Of a stretch of DNA of 17,305 bases, positions 6,140 to 13,658 are shown one piece after another. Location: assembly GCA_003151655.1 (NCBI GenBank), contig PLYB01000004.1:1191-18495 (forward strand). The letters run 5' to 3'. How positions within the stretch are numbered: position 1 is the first letter of the stretch; each line of letters begins with the position of its first letter. The notes under the pieces are model-generated. The model made no database searches and was not told the origin of the DNA. It was given only the letters and a program-made list of their open reading frames with translations. This stretch comes from Gallionellaceae bacterium. Its GTDB lineage: Bacteria > Pseudomonadota > Gammaproteobacteria > Burkholderiales > Gallionellaceae. A program made the position numbers and the translations under genes.

Positions 6140-7082
6140 GTTGTTGCCATCCCGTGACCAGCAACGCGCCTGACGCAATCATAATCAGCCAGAGGTACAA
6201 CGTGTGCTGCACCAATCGCACGGCGCGCGTGATGTCCGCTGCACCTGCCGCCATGCCGCAGCCCAGTGATGGGCGCTGTTCCAGTTCGCCGTGATAGATT
6301 GCCGCACCGCCGAGTCGCACGCACAGCGCTCCCGCACCGGCAGCCATCACCGGCCCGGCATTCGGGCTGTCCCACGTAGCGGCCTGTTGCTGCCAGCAGT
6401 GCAGCGCGCTGCGCGTATGTCCAATCAGCGCATAGCTCAGTGCAGTCAGGCGAGCCGGGACAAAATTCAGCACATCGTCCAGACGCGCCGCCGCCCAGCC
6501 AAAATAGTTATAGCGCTGATTGCGATAACCCCACATCGCATCCAGCGTATTGCTTAAACGATACAACACCACCCCCGGCGCACCCGCGACGACGAGCCAG
6601 AACAGCGCGGCGAAAATCGCATCGTTGCCGTTCTCCAGCACCGATTCCACCGTGGCGCACGCCACGCCTTCTTCATCCAGTTGGCTGGTATCGCGGCTAA
6701 CCATCATGCTCACAGCCTGTCTGGCAGCGGGTATATCTCCAGCAGAAAAAGCTTGTGCTACGCGCTCGGCGTGTTCGCGCAGACTGCGCGGGGCGATAGC
6801 GAAATACAGCAGCACGATGGAAAACAGCGTGCCAAGAATTGAGATTTGTTGCAGCCACATGGCGATCAGCACAAGCGGGATCAGCAGCACGCTTAGCGCG
6901 ACGACACCGCATAGATAGTGCATGGCAGGTGCGGCATCCGCTGCGCCATAAAGCATTTCTTCGGTACGTTTTGCCAGCCAACCGAAACCCGCCAGCGGAT
7001 GAAAACGGCGCGGCTCGCCCAGCAGGTGATCAAGCAGTACGGCGCAAACTGCGACCAGCGCAATGCTCAACACGATTCGCAC
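6132..7082 (-). CDS. cbiB: Adenosylcobinamide-phosphate synthase
   Basis: CbiB (CobD in the Pseudomonas scheme) is an inner-membrane protein that joins aminopropanol phosphate to adenosylcobyric acid. The 316-residue product is strongly hydrophobic. It has an N-terminal membrane segment (about 3-20) followed by the family motif LLDHLLGEPRRFHPLAGFG (about 16-34), further hydrophobic stretches, SREHAERVAQAF-like and ARQAVSMMVSRDT segments, VESVLENGNDAIFAALFW, and a hydrophobic C terminus. The start codon is GTG at 7082 (7082-7080), which overlaps the end of bluB by 16 bases. Its own end overlaps cobD by eight bases. Length and motifs match the family; the GTG is supported mainly by the position of the GEP motif. 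Confidence 0.95.
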   Translation of the reverse strand: MRIVLSIALVAVCAVLLDHLLGEPRRFHPLAGFGWLAKRTEEMLYGAADAAPAMHYLCGVVALSVLLIPLVLIAMWLQQISILGTLFSIVLLYFAIAPRSLREHAERVAQAFSAGDIPAARQAVSMMVSRDTSQLDEEGVACATVESVLENGNDAIFAALFWLVVAGAPGVVLYRLSNTLDAMWGYRNQRYNYFGWAAARLDDVLNFVPARLTALSYALIGHTRSALHCWQQQAATWDSPNAGPVMAAGAGALCVRLGGAAIYHGELEQRPSLGCGMAAGAADITRAVRLVQHTLYLWLIMIASGALLVTGWQQHA

Positions 7083-7738
7083 CAGCCGTCTTGCATCACA
7101 GTCAGCGGCTTACCTTGTCGCCAGTTCAATTGTTCCAGCATCGGGCGCGGATAGAATTCGGCCACCGGCCCCAGACACAGCAGCGCAATCGTTTTTGCGC
7201 CCGGCGGGCAGTTCAATAATTTTGCCAGCCGCACGGGATCGAACAGCGACACCCAGCCCATGCCGAGATTCTCCGCGCGTGCTGCCAGCCACAGGTTCTG
7301 GATCGCGCACGCAGCGGAGCACAGCGCCATTTCCTCCGGCATGGTGCGCCGCCCGAACAGCGTGCCGTCGTCCGGTGCCAGCGCAACCACCAGCAACTCC
7401 GCGCATTCGCGTATGCCTTCCACTTTCAGGCGCATGAATTCGGTATCGCGTTCGCCCAACGCTTGCGCGGTCAAGTTACGTTCCTCATCCACCAATGCAG
7501 CGATGGACGCGCGCAGCGTCGCATCACCTATGCGCATGAAACGCCACGGCTGCATCAGCCCGACGCTGGGGGCGCTGTGTGCGGCCAGCAGCAGGCGATG
7601 CAAAACCGCTTCATCGACCGTCGTGCCCGGCAGAAAATGACGCATGTCGCGGCGCGCATTGATGATGCGATAAAGCGCCTCTCGCTCATCAAGCGAGAAG
7701 TGTTCGCCGCCGGCTAATTTTTGTTCAGGCGTTTTCAT
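7067..7738 (-). CDS. bluB: 5,6-dimethylbenzimidazole synthase
   Basis: BluB is a nitroreductase-fold flavoenzyme that breaks down reduced FMN with molecular oxygen to form 5,6-dimethylbenzimidazole, the lower ligand of B12. In the 223-residue form starting at 7738, INARRDMRHFLP (26-37) holds Asp31 and GWVSLFDPVR (161-170) holds Ser164. These correspond to the Asp and Ser shown to matter in the Sinorhizobium enzyme. APSVGLMQPWRF (56-67) is also a BluB signature separating it from other nitroreductases. The frame is open to 7954, but the ATG at 7738 gives the usual family length and overlaps cobJ by 14 bases; the Shine-Dalgarno is weak, consistent with coupling. Its presence implies DMB-type cobalamin made under at least microaerobic conditions. 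Confidence 0.95.
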   Translation of the reverse strand: MKTPEQKLAGGEHFSLDEREALYRIINARRDMRHFLPGTTVDEAVLHRLLLAAHSAPSVGLMQPWRFMRIGDATLRASIAALVDEERNLTAQALGERDTEFMRLKVEGIRECAELLVVALAPDDGTLFGRRTMPEEMALCSAACAIQNLWLAARAENLGMGWVSLFDPVRLAKLLNCPPGAKTIALLCLGPVAEFYPRPMLEQLNWRQGKPLTVMQDGWCESC

Positions 7739-8693
7739 CGGCTGCGGTTTCGCGCTGGTCATCCAGATCAATCGGCTCGGCCAATACTTCGACAATATAT
7801 TCGACCGGCAAGCCGTAGCGCACGGCCAGTTGTTGCGGCGATTCATCGCTGGCGTGCAGCGATTCCAGCCAGCCCGACAGGCCGGTAGAAAGCGAACGTC
7901 CAGCACGCTCGCCATTTTTTTCTGCTCCGCTTTCAACATCGTATTTGTTGGCATACCCGCGCGGCGTGACCATCAGCCCTTCGCGCACAAAAGTATTCGA
8001 ATTACCGATCAGCACAGTGGACAACATGCCGATGTCGCATTCGCTCATCTGCGCCAGCGTGGTAAGTTCAACACGCTGCTTTGGGCGGTAGGCAGACTTG
8101 ACCACAGCCACCGGGGTATCGGGACGGCGATGGTGCAGGAACAGGCGTTGCGCCTCGACAATCTGGCGCGTGCGCCGCCCGCTCTTCGGGTTGTACAACG
8201 CCACCACGAAATCGGCTGCGGCAACCGCATTCAGACGCTTGGCAATTACCGGCCACGGCGTGAGCAGGTCGGACAACGAAATAGCGCAGAAGTCGTGCGT
8301 GAGCGGCGCACCCACCAGCGAGGCGCAGGAATTAAGCGCGGAAGCACCGGCCACAATTTCCACAGTGATGCCGGAATCCGGCGTCCAGCCAGCCTGAAAC
8401 AGCACCTCGTAGGTCGGCCCGGCCATACCGTAAATACCGATATCTCCCGAGGATATTAGCGCCACAACCTTGCCCAGTTTGGCCTGTTCATAAGCTTCAA
8501 CGCTGCGGTCTATCTCTTCGGTCATGCCCTTGCGCACGACCTCTTTGCCATCGAGCAAATCCTCGACCAGCTTGATGTAGGTGGAATAACCGATCACCAC
8601 ATCCGCGCTGGCGATAGCTTGCCGCGCGCGATAAGTCATATCCTCCTTGGAGCCGGGGCCGAATCCAACCAGCAGAATTTTTCCTTTTTTCAT
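7725..8693 (-). CDS. cobJ: Precorrin-3B / cobalt-precorrin-3 C17-methyltransferase with C-terminal extension
   Basis: CobJ (CbiH) methylates C17 and contracts the tetrapyrrole ring using S-adenosylmethionine. The class III methyltransferase core covers about residues 1-250: VGFGPGSKEDMTYRA (9-23), SSGDIGIYGMAG (81-92), VEIVAGASALNSCASL (111-126), GAPLTHDF (128-135), LYNPKSGRR (166-174) and TPRGYANKY near 243-251. The family is usually about 240-260 residues. Here a further 65 or so residues (about 258-322) follow, including LSGWLESLHASDESPQQL and a charged, acidic tail. No cysteine cluster is present there, so it is not the Fe-S extension known from some CbiH proteins. The ATG at 8693 has GAGG upstream and overlaps cobE (ATGA). 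The end overlaps bluB by 14 bases. Confidence 0.95.
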   Translation of the reverse strand: MKKGKILLVGFGPGSKEDMTYRARQAIASADVVIGYSTYIKLVEDLLDGKEVVRKGMTEEIDRSVEAYEQAKLGKVVALISSGDIGIYGMAGPTYEVLFQAGWTPDSGITVEIVAGASALNSCASLVGAPLTHDFCAISLSDLLTPWPVIAKRLNAVAAADFVVALYNPKSGRRTRQIVEAQRLFLHHRRPDTPVAVVKSAYRPKQRVELTTLAQMSECDIGMLSTVLIGNSNTFVREGLMVTPRGYANKYDVESGAEKNGERAGRSLSTGLSGWLESLHASDESPQQLAVRYGLPVEYIVEVLAEPIDLDDQRETAADENA

Positions 8694-9085
8694 GTTGCTA
8701 TCCTCGCAATAGATACTGTGGCGTTTTTCCCGTCCGCGCCACAGTGTTTAAATTTCTCGACCAGCAGGCCGCTCATATCGGTGCGGGCGGCGAGCAACGC
8801 AGCCGCTTCCGCCACGGCGGGGGTGCCCATATATTTGCGCACCACCTCGGAAGGATTCGGCACTGCCACTTCCGCCAACTGCTGCGCCGTGTAAAGCTGC
8901 AACGGCCAGTCCTGCTGTTCACACAACTGCAACAGCGCGACCTCATCATTCTTTTTATCTATGCTGGCGCACACCGCCACCGCCTCATGCGTCAGTCCCG
9001 CTTGCGCCAAGGCCTGAGACACGGCATTTTGCAACGTCTGCAAAGCTACACTGCGGTCGCAACCGATGCCCAATGCAACAAGCAT
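8690..9085 (-). CDS. cobE: CbiG C-terminal domain protein (CobE-like)
   Basis: A 131-residue stand-alone version of the C-terminal domain of CbiG, called CobE in aerobic-pathway organisms. Family features are LGIGCDRS near the start (about 4-11), VCASIDKKNDEVALL in the middle, VPNPSEVVRKYMGTPAVAEAAALLAA, and a C-terminal LLVEKFKHCGADGKNATVSIARI. It begins one base inside the stop of cbiG (TGATG), so the two are tightly coupled and together reconstitute a full CbiG, the hydrolase that opens the ring-A lactone of cobalt-precorrin-5A. An upstream in-frame ATG at 9142 exists but would lie within cbiG; the start at 9085 gives the expected N terminus and has AGGG upstream. The stop overlaps cobJ (ATGA). 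Confidence 0.92.
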   Translation of the reverse strand: MLVALGIGCDRSVALQTLQNAVSQALAQAGLTHEAVAVCASIDKKNDEVALLQLCEQQDWPLQLYTAQQLAEVAVPNPSEVVRKYMGTPAVAEAAALLAARTDMSGLLVEKFKHCGADGKNATVSIARIAT

Positions 9086-9822
9086 CACGCTTGACCCTGC
9101 GGCGGACGGTACACAACCAGCCGCTCGGACAGAGTTGACCAAATTTTTTCAGAAATGTCGCGCTGCGTCACCCACAACACCGCCTGAAATTGCTCAAGAT
9201 CCACCTCTTCAAAACGGGCAAACAATTTAATATTTCCGGGTAGCGGCGTGGCGCGCGTCCACCAGTTTTTGGAGCCGGCTTCCTGCACGAAAGCGATTGG
9301 TTCTTCATTCACCATGGCGGCCGAGACGCGCGTGATGTTGATCTTGGGGCACTCCACCTGCCAGCCCAGTTCGCGTCCGAGTATGTCCACCGGAATGGTC
9401 TTGCCGACATCCGAGGCGGTGGTCAGTACCGGCGTGGCATCGAGCAAAGCGGCTAATTGTTCGGCATAGGCATTGGCTCCACCGACATGGCCCGATAACA
9501 CCGGGATCACGAATTGCGCCGCATCATCGATCACCAGCACGCCGGGGTCTTCGTCTTTGGATTTCAGATACGGTGCGATCAGTCGCACCACGGCACCCAG
9601 CGAAACGAAAAACACGATCTGGTCGTAAGTATGAAATAGCGCTTCAATTTGCGCACTCAACGCACCCTGGTAAACGTGCACGGGATTGGATAAACCTTGC
9701 ATCGTGGTTGCGAATTTTTCCGATACGATGATGCTGGCGAATGGCAGTTGCGGCGCGAGTTGCGCGACGCGAGTTGCGCCATGTTTGGTGATCGCCACCA
9801 ATGCGACGCGGGGTTCGCTCAC
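9085..9822 (-). CDS. cbiG: Cobalt-precorrin-5A hydrolase, N-terminal and central domains
   Basis: CbiG opens the delta-lactone of cobalt-precorrin-5A, releasing acetaldehyde, a marker step of the cobalt-early pathway. The 245-residue protein contains VALVAITKHG near the start and the diagnostic SLGAVVRLIAPYLKSKDEDP, LVIDDAAQFVIPVLSGHVGGANAYA and PVLTTASDVGKTIPVDILGRELGW. The usual C-terminal domain is absent and is encoded next door as cobE. I choose the GTG at 9822 rather than the ATG at 9852: GGAGGAG lies four to six bases upstream, the GTG overlaps the cobI stop (GTGA) like other junctions in this operon, and the remaining N terminus fits the family. The stop overlaps the cobE start by one base (TGATG). 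Confidence 0.93.
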   Translation of the reverse strand: MSEPRVALVAITKHGATRVAQLAPQLPFASIIVSEKFATTMQGLSNPVHVYQGALSAQIEALFHTYDQIVFFVSLGAVVRLIAPYLKSKDEDPGVLVIDDAAQFVIPVLSGHVGGANAYAEQLAALLDATPVLTTASDVGKTIPVDILGRELGWQVECPKINITRVSAAMVNEEPIAFVQEAGSKNWWTRATPLPGNIKLFARFEEVDLEQFQAVLWVTQRDISEKIWSTLSERLVVYRPPQGQA

Positions 9823-10598
9823 AGCTCCTCCACCCGCACGACTTTGCGACAACCGCGCGCGATTTCGCCGCGCTGCCGCTCAGGATTCTTGACGATCAGC
9901 AACGACAGATAATTTACTTTCTCGTTCCTGAGGCTCGCGACATCGCGCACGATGCGTTCTTCCGGTGCGCCGGATTTTTCGATAAAGCAGCTATGCGCCA
10001 ACAAATTACGGCGCTCCAGCAAATCAATAATGTCGTTGAGCAGCGGTTTGACCTTGAGCAGAATCAGCGTGTCGAAATCGTCCAGCAGCCGTTCCAGCAT
10101 GGCGATGCCGTAACCCGCAGGCACGATTGCCACCATGTCGTCCACATCGGCCAGCGGTTCTCCGAGGCGCGCGGCAGCGGCATGAAAAGACGGTACGCCG
10201 GGAATGACTTCAATGGCTATCGTGGCATCCAGTGCGCCGAGGGTGCGCGCCAGATGGCCGAAAGTGGAATAAGTCGAAGCGTCGCCCTCGACCAGAAAGG
10301 CCACGTCGCGCCCCGTCTGCAACACGGACAGCACGGTCTGTGCTGCCTCCATCCAGTAAGCGCCCAGCTTCTCCGGGTCGTGGGTCATCGGAAAAAATAG
10401 CGGGCTGCTGTCTTCCGGCAGGTTCACTCCCGCGCGTTGCACTATGCCCAGCGCATAGCTGTCACTGCTGCGGCTGCGCACCGGATAAGTCATGTGCGCA
10501 TCGCTGTGCATCACCTCCCATGCGCGGCGCGTGATCAGGCCTGGGTCGCCAGGACCGAGCGAAACGCCGATCAGTTTTCCGATGCGCGCAGTGTTCAT
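9819..10598 (-). CDS. cobI: Precorrin-2 / cobalt-precorrin-2 C20-methyltransferase
   Basis: CobI (CbiL) adds the C20 methyl group from S-adenosylmethionine, the first methylation specific to the corrin branch. The 259-residue protein is a class III methyltransferase with IGVSLGPGDPGLITRRAWE near the N terminus (SAM-binding GPGDPGLIT), YPVRSRSSDSYALGIV, FPMTHDP, LVEGDASTYSTFGHLAR and IEVIPGVPSFHAAAARLG. The YPV and EGDASTYST segments are typical of the C20 enzyme rather than of CobJ or CobM. The frame is open to 10706, but the ATG at 10598 (preceded by AAGGGGA) gives the normal N terminus and an ATGA overlap with cobL. Its stop overlaps the GTG start of cbiG. Confidence 0.95.
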   Translation of the reverse strand: MNTARIGKLIGVSLGPGDPGLITRRAWEVMHSDAHMTYPVRSRSSDSYALGIVQRAGVNLPEDSSPLFFPMTHDPEKLGAYWMEAAQTVLSVLQTGRDVAFLVEGDASTYSTFGHLARTLGALDATIAIEVIPGVPSFHAAAARLGEPLADVDDMVAIVPAGYGIAMLERLLDDFDTLILLKVKPLLNDIIDLLERRNLLAHSCFIEKSGAPEERIVRDVASLRNEKVNYLSLLIVKNPERQRGEIARGCRKVVRVEEL

Positions 10599-11878
10599 TG
10601 TTTTCCCCTTTGCGCCGAGACGATCCACACCGGATTTTCCGCCTGCAACCGGTGCATGTGCAGAATCGGCTGGCTGCGCGAAGCTTGCAGTTGGGTGACA
10701 TCCCACACGGCATCCAGCGCGCCCAGTGTCGTCAGCGCGACATTCAGATTTTCAAAAGTAACAAAATTCATGATTAACCAGCCATTCGGAAGCAGGCGTT
10801 GCAGCCCGATCTTTATCAATCCATCCAATTCGCCGCCCGACCCACCGACGAATATCGCATCGGGATCGGGCCACGCACCCATGCCTACAGGTGCCTTGGC
10901 GTTTATCAACGTGTAGTTGCTAATACCTAGCCGCTGGCGGTTTTGCAGCGCGTTGGCCGCATCATCGACATTTTTTTCGATGGCATACACATGCCCGCGC
11001 GGGCATAGCCGCGCTGCTTCCAGCCCGACCGAACCCGACCCGGCGCCGATATCCCACACGATGCTGTCGCTACGCAATTGCATGCGCGCCAACGACACGG
11101 CACGAACTTCGCGCTTGGTGATCAGCCCTTTTTCCGGTTTGCGTTGTATGAATTCGCTATCGTCCAGACCGAAGCGAATTTCTTGTTTGCGTGGTTGGCA
11201 GCGTTGCAGGATCACCACATTGGGATCGGCGGCTTCCATTGCAACGCACTGCGCAGCCAACAATGGCCCGATGATTTTTTCATGCTGAAAAATCTGCACC
11301 ACGATGCTGAGCTGGAACGCTTCGCCCAGCCCTTCGCTCACCAGCATGCGCGCGATGCGCGCCGGGGTGTTGTCGGGGCCGGTTAGCACTGCCAGCAAAT
11401 CATGTTGGCGCACCGCCTGTAGCAGCGCATACAAACCGTGTTCCGGGGTGGCACCTTGCGACCATTCACCAGCATCCTTGCTGTGTACTGAACATATCTT
11501 CGCCTCTTGCCACGCCAAGCCGAGCCGGGCGCAGGCCCATTGCAAGGTGGAAACATTGGGTAATATTTCGCAGGCTGACAAGCCAAGTTTTCCGATCAGG
11601 AATGACGCGATACCGTGGCACAACGGATCGCCTGTGGCTAGCACCACGACCCTGCGTTGCTCATTGCGTGCCTGCGTTACCCATTCGGGAACGCTGCCCA
11701 GTTGTCCGCCCATGTCGCGCCGCTCGGCCTGTGCGGGCAACACCGATTCGAACAGCGCCAGCGTGCGTTCGGCACCGATCACCAGATCAGCGCATTGCAG
11801 ATGTGAGAGTGCCGCAGGGGTCAATCCCGCCACGCCGTTATCCAGCACACCGATGATGCGACAAGGTGCAAGTGTCAT
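10595..11878 (-). CDS. cobL: Precorrin-6Y C5,15-methyltransferase (decarboxylating), CbiE-CbiT fusion
   Basis: CobL methylates C5 and C15 and decarboxylates the C12 acetate side chain. The 427-residue protein joins two methyltransferase folds. The N-terminal CbiE-like part (about 1-210) shows IIGVLDNGVAGLTPAA (8-23) and ATGDPLCHGI (81-90). The C-terminal CbiT-like Rossmann part (about 245-427) shows ITKREVRAVSLARM and the SAM loop WDIGAGSGSVGLEAAR (275-290), then FVGGSGGELD. Fusion of the two is the CobL arrangement, while Salmonella-type pathways keep cbiE and cbiT separate, so the fused form here works alongside CbiD and CbiG. GAGGTG precedes the ATG, which overlaps the cbiD stop (ATGA). 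Confidence 0.95.
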   Translation of the reverse strand: MTLAPCRIIGVLDNGVAGLTPAALSHLQCADLVIGAERTLALFESVLPAQAERRDMGGQLGSVPEWVTQARNEQRRVVVLATGDPLCHGIASFLIGKLGLSACEILPNVSTLQWACARLGLAWQEAKICSVHSKDAGEWSQGATPEHGLYALLQAVRQHDLLAVLTGPDNTPARIARMLVSEGLGEAFQLSIVVQIFQHEKIIGPLLAAQCVAMEAADPNVVILQRCQPRKQEIRFGLDDSEFIQRKPEKGLITKREVRAVSLARMQLRSDSIVWDIGAGSGSVGLEAARLCPRGHVYAIEKNVDDAANALQNRQRLGISNYTLINAKAPVGMGAWPDPDAIFVGGSGGELDGLIKIGLQRLLPNGWLIMNFVTFENLNVALTTLGALDAVWDVTQLQASRSQPILHMHRLQAENPVWIVSAQRGKQ

Positions 11879-12972
11879 TGCGCCACCTCAACCAGTTTGT
11901 TGCCTTCGAAATCGCAGATCAGCACTTTGAGCGTAAATTTTTCCGGGTAACGCGCGGCAAGCGTGGCAATCACGCGGCGACCCAGTTCAAGATAAAATTC
12001 ATGCGCGAGCCCCAGTTGTTCCATTTGTTCCGAACCAAAGCGTGCGGTTTCCGCAGCGCGTATTTCTGCGCATACCTCGGGCGGTGCGCCGACAGCGGCG
12101 GCGATGTCCGCCACCAGATCGGTATCCACCGCATTGCGCCCCGCGTGGGTGATGGTTTCGCCCTGCGCCATCTTGGTGAGCTTGCCCACCATACCACCAA
12201 TCACTACATGGCTGATGCCGTTACTGACCGCGGTATCCAGCGCGTATTGCAGGAAATCGCCCATCTGCACGAAGCATGATTGAGCCAGCTGCGGCAGCTC
12301 GCGCATGACGAATTTTTCGGTGCGTCCGCCGGTGGTGAGCACCACCGTATCCTGTCCCTGCCGCGCGGCGACTTCGATGCCCTGAATCACGCTGGCGCGG
12401 AACGAGGCGGTGGAATAAGGATGCACAATTCCGGTGGTGCCGAGTATCGAGATGCCGCCGAGGATGCCGAGCCGTGCGTTCAGTGTGCGCGTCGCCATCT
12501 CCTCGCCGCCCGGCACCGAGATAGTTACTTCTAGTCCGTCTTTTTTCAACAACTCGGCGGCAACCGCGCGCACATTTTCTTCGATGTTGCGGCGCGGCAC
12601 CGGATTAATTGCAGGGCCGCCGACTTCCAGCCCGAGGCCGCGCATGGTAACTTGACCCACGCCATCGCCGCCCTTGATCAGCAACTCATTCGGCATCCCA
12701 GGCAACAGGCGCACGTCGGCAGTGAGATGGGCTTTGTCGGTGACATCGGGATCATCACCGGCATCCTTGATCACTACCGCATGCGCATGTCCGTTCTCGC
12801 ACACGCCCTCGGTCACCGCGAAGCGCACCACCTGCCCGTTGGGCAATTGGCAATCAATCGCATCGGGCACCTGTCCCGCGATCAATCCCAAAGTCGCGGC
12901 GCGCGCCGCCGCTGCCGAACAGGCTCCGGTGGTAAATCCCTTGCGCGTACCTTTGACTTTTTGCGTACTCAT
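11875..12972 (-). CDS. cbiD: Cobalt-precorrin-5B C1-methyltransferase
   Basis: CbiD methylates C1 of cobalt-precorrin-5B in the cobalt-early route. The 365-residue protein carries the family signature GTRKGFTTGACSAAAARAA near its N terminus. It also has VIKDAGDDPDVT, GGDGVGQVT, the INPVPR and TISVPGGEE segments, LGGISILGTTGIVHPYS, and GGMVGKLTKMAQG towards the C terminus. An open frame continues to 13080, but the ATG at 12972 puts the signature where it belongs. It starts five bases after the cobH stop. No strong Shine-Dalgarno is seen, so reinitiation after cobH is likely. The stop overlaps cobL by four bases (ATGA). Together with CbiG and CbiX it identifies the pathway type. Confidence 0.96.
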   Translation of the reverse strand: MSTQKVKGTRKGFTTGACSAAAARAATLGLIAGQVPDAIDCQLPNGQVVRFAVTEGVCENGHAHAVVIKDAGDDPDVTDKAHLTADVRLLPGMPNELLIKGGDGVGQVTMRGLGLEVGGPAINPVPRRNIEENVRAVAAELLKKDGLEVTISVPGGEEMATRTLNARLGILGGISILGTTGIVHPYSTASFRASVIQGIEVAARQGQDTVVLTTGGRTEKFVMRELPQLAQSCFVQMGDFLQYALDTAVSNGISHVVIGGMVGKLTKMAQGETITHAGRNAVDTDLVADIAAAVGAPPEVCAEIRAAETARFGSEQMEQLGLAHEFYLELGRRVIATLAARYPEKFTLKVLICDFEGNKLVEVAQ

Positions 12973-12977
12973 AATGG

Positions 12978-13649
12978 TTAGGAGACTACTTTCTGTTTTG
13001 CTTCCGCCAGCGCCAGCACAGCATGCAGTGCTGACACGACCAAGGTGGAGCCGCCTTTTCTGCCCTCGGTAATAATCCACGGCACATCCAGCTGCTCAGC
13101 CAGCAACGCCTTCGATTCGGCAGCGGAGACGAAGCCCACCGGCATGCCGATCACCAGCGCCGGTTTCGCTCCTTCTTCGCGCATCAGGCGTAGCACTTCG
13201 ATCAGCGCGGTGGGCGCATTACCGATGCCGACGATGGCGTTATCGAGCAGCCCGAGACGATGGGCTTTGCGCATCGCCTGCACAGCGCGCGTACTGCCTT
13301 CCGCTTTGGCTAGCTCAATCACGTCGGCATCGGAAATAAATTGATGCGCAGTCATGCCAAAGTGCTTGAGACGCACGGCTGATAGTCCGACACAAATCAT
13401 TTCCACATCGGCCATGATGGGCGTATTACCGCGCAGCACCGCAGCGAGTCCGGCCTGCATTGCATCAGGATGAAAGCGCGTCAGGCCGTTGAATTCGAAA
13501 TCGGCAGTGGCGTGGATCATGCGCCGCACCAGCGGCCATTGCTCGGCGGTGTAGTCGTGATGAGCAACTTCGCGATCAATAATGGCGAAGGAGTCGTGCT
13601 CGATGGCGGCTCCGGCGGCGGTGAGTTGTTCGGTAATAATGTTATTCAT
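12978..13649 (-). CDS. cobH: Precorrin-8X / cobalt-precorrin-8 methylmutase
   Basis: CobH (CbiC) moves the methyl group from C11 to C12, forming (cobalt-)hydrogenobyrinate/cobyrinate. The 223-residue length is typical. The active-site region VRRMIHATADFEF (41-53) has the catalytic His at 46. Other conserved stretches are FHPDAMQAG, ADVEMICVGLS, AVQAMRKAH, VGIGNAPTAL, GMPVGFVSAAESK, and WIITEGRKGGSTLVVSALHAVL at the end. The ATG at 13649 has AAGG upstream and lies nine bases after the cbiX stop; the gene ends five bases before cbiD. Confidence 0.97.
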   Translation of the reverse strand: MNNIITEQLTAAGAAIEHDSFAIIDREVAHHDYTAEQWPLVRRMIHATADFEFNGLTRFHPDAMQAGLAAVLRGNTPIMADVEMICVGLSAVRLKHFGMTAHQFISDADVIELAKAEGSTRAVQAMRKAHRLGLLDNAIVGIGNAPTALIEVLRLMREEGAKPALVIGMPVGFVSAAESKALLAEQLDVPWIITEGRKGGSTLVVSALHAVLALAEAKQKVVS

Positions 13650-13658
13650 AATTCGGCC

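Noticed and set aside
7830..8459. Open frame of 209 codons on the plus strand
   Set aside because: It is antisense to cobJ, where all methyltransferase motifs are intact; composition (many Arg, His, Gln) is that of a shadow frame.
11304..11930. Open frame of 208 codons on the plus strand
   Set aside because: It is antisense to cobL and crosses the cobL-cbiD junction; no motif and no ribosome binding site context supports it.
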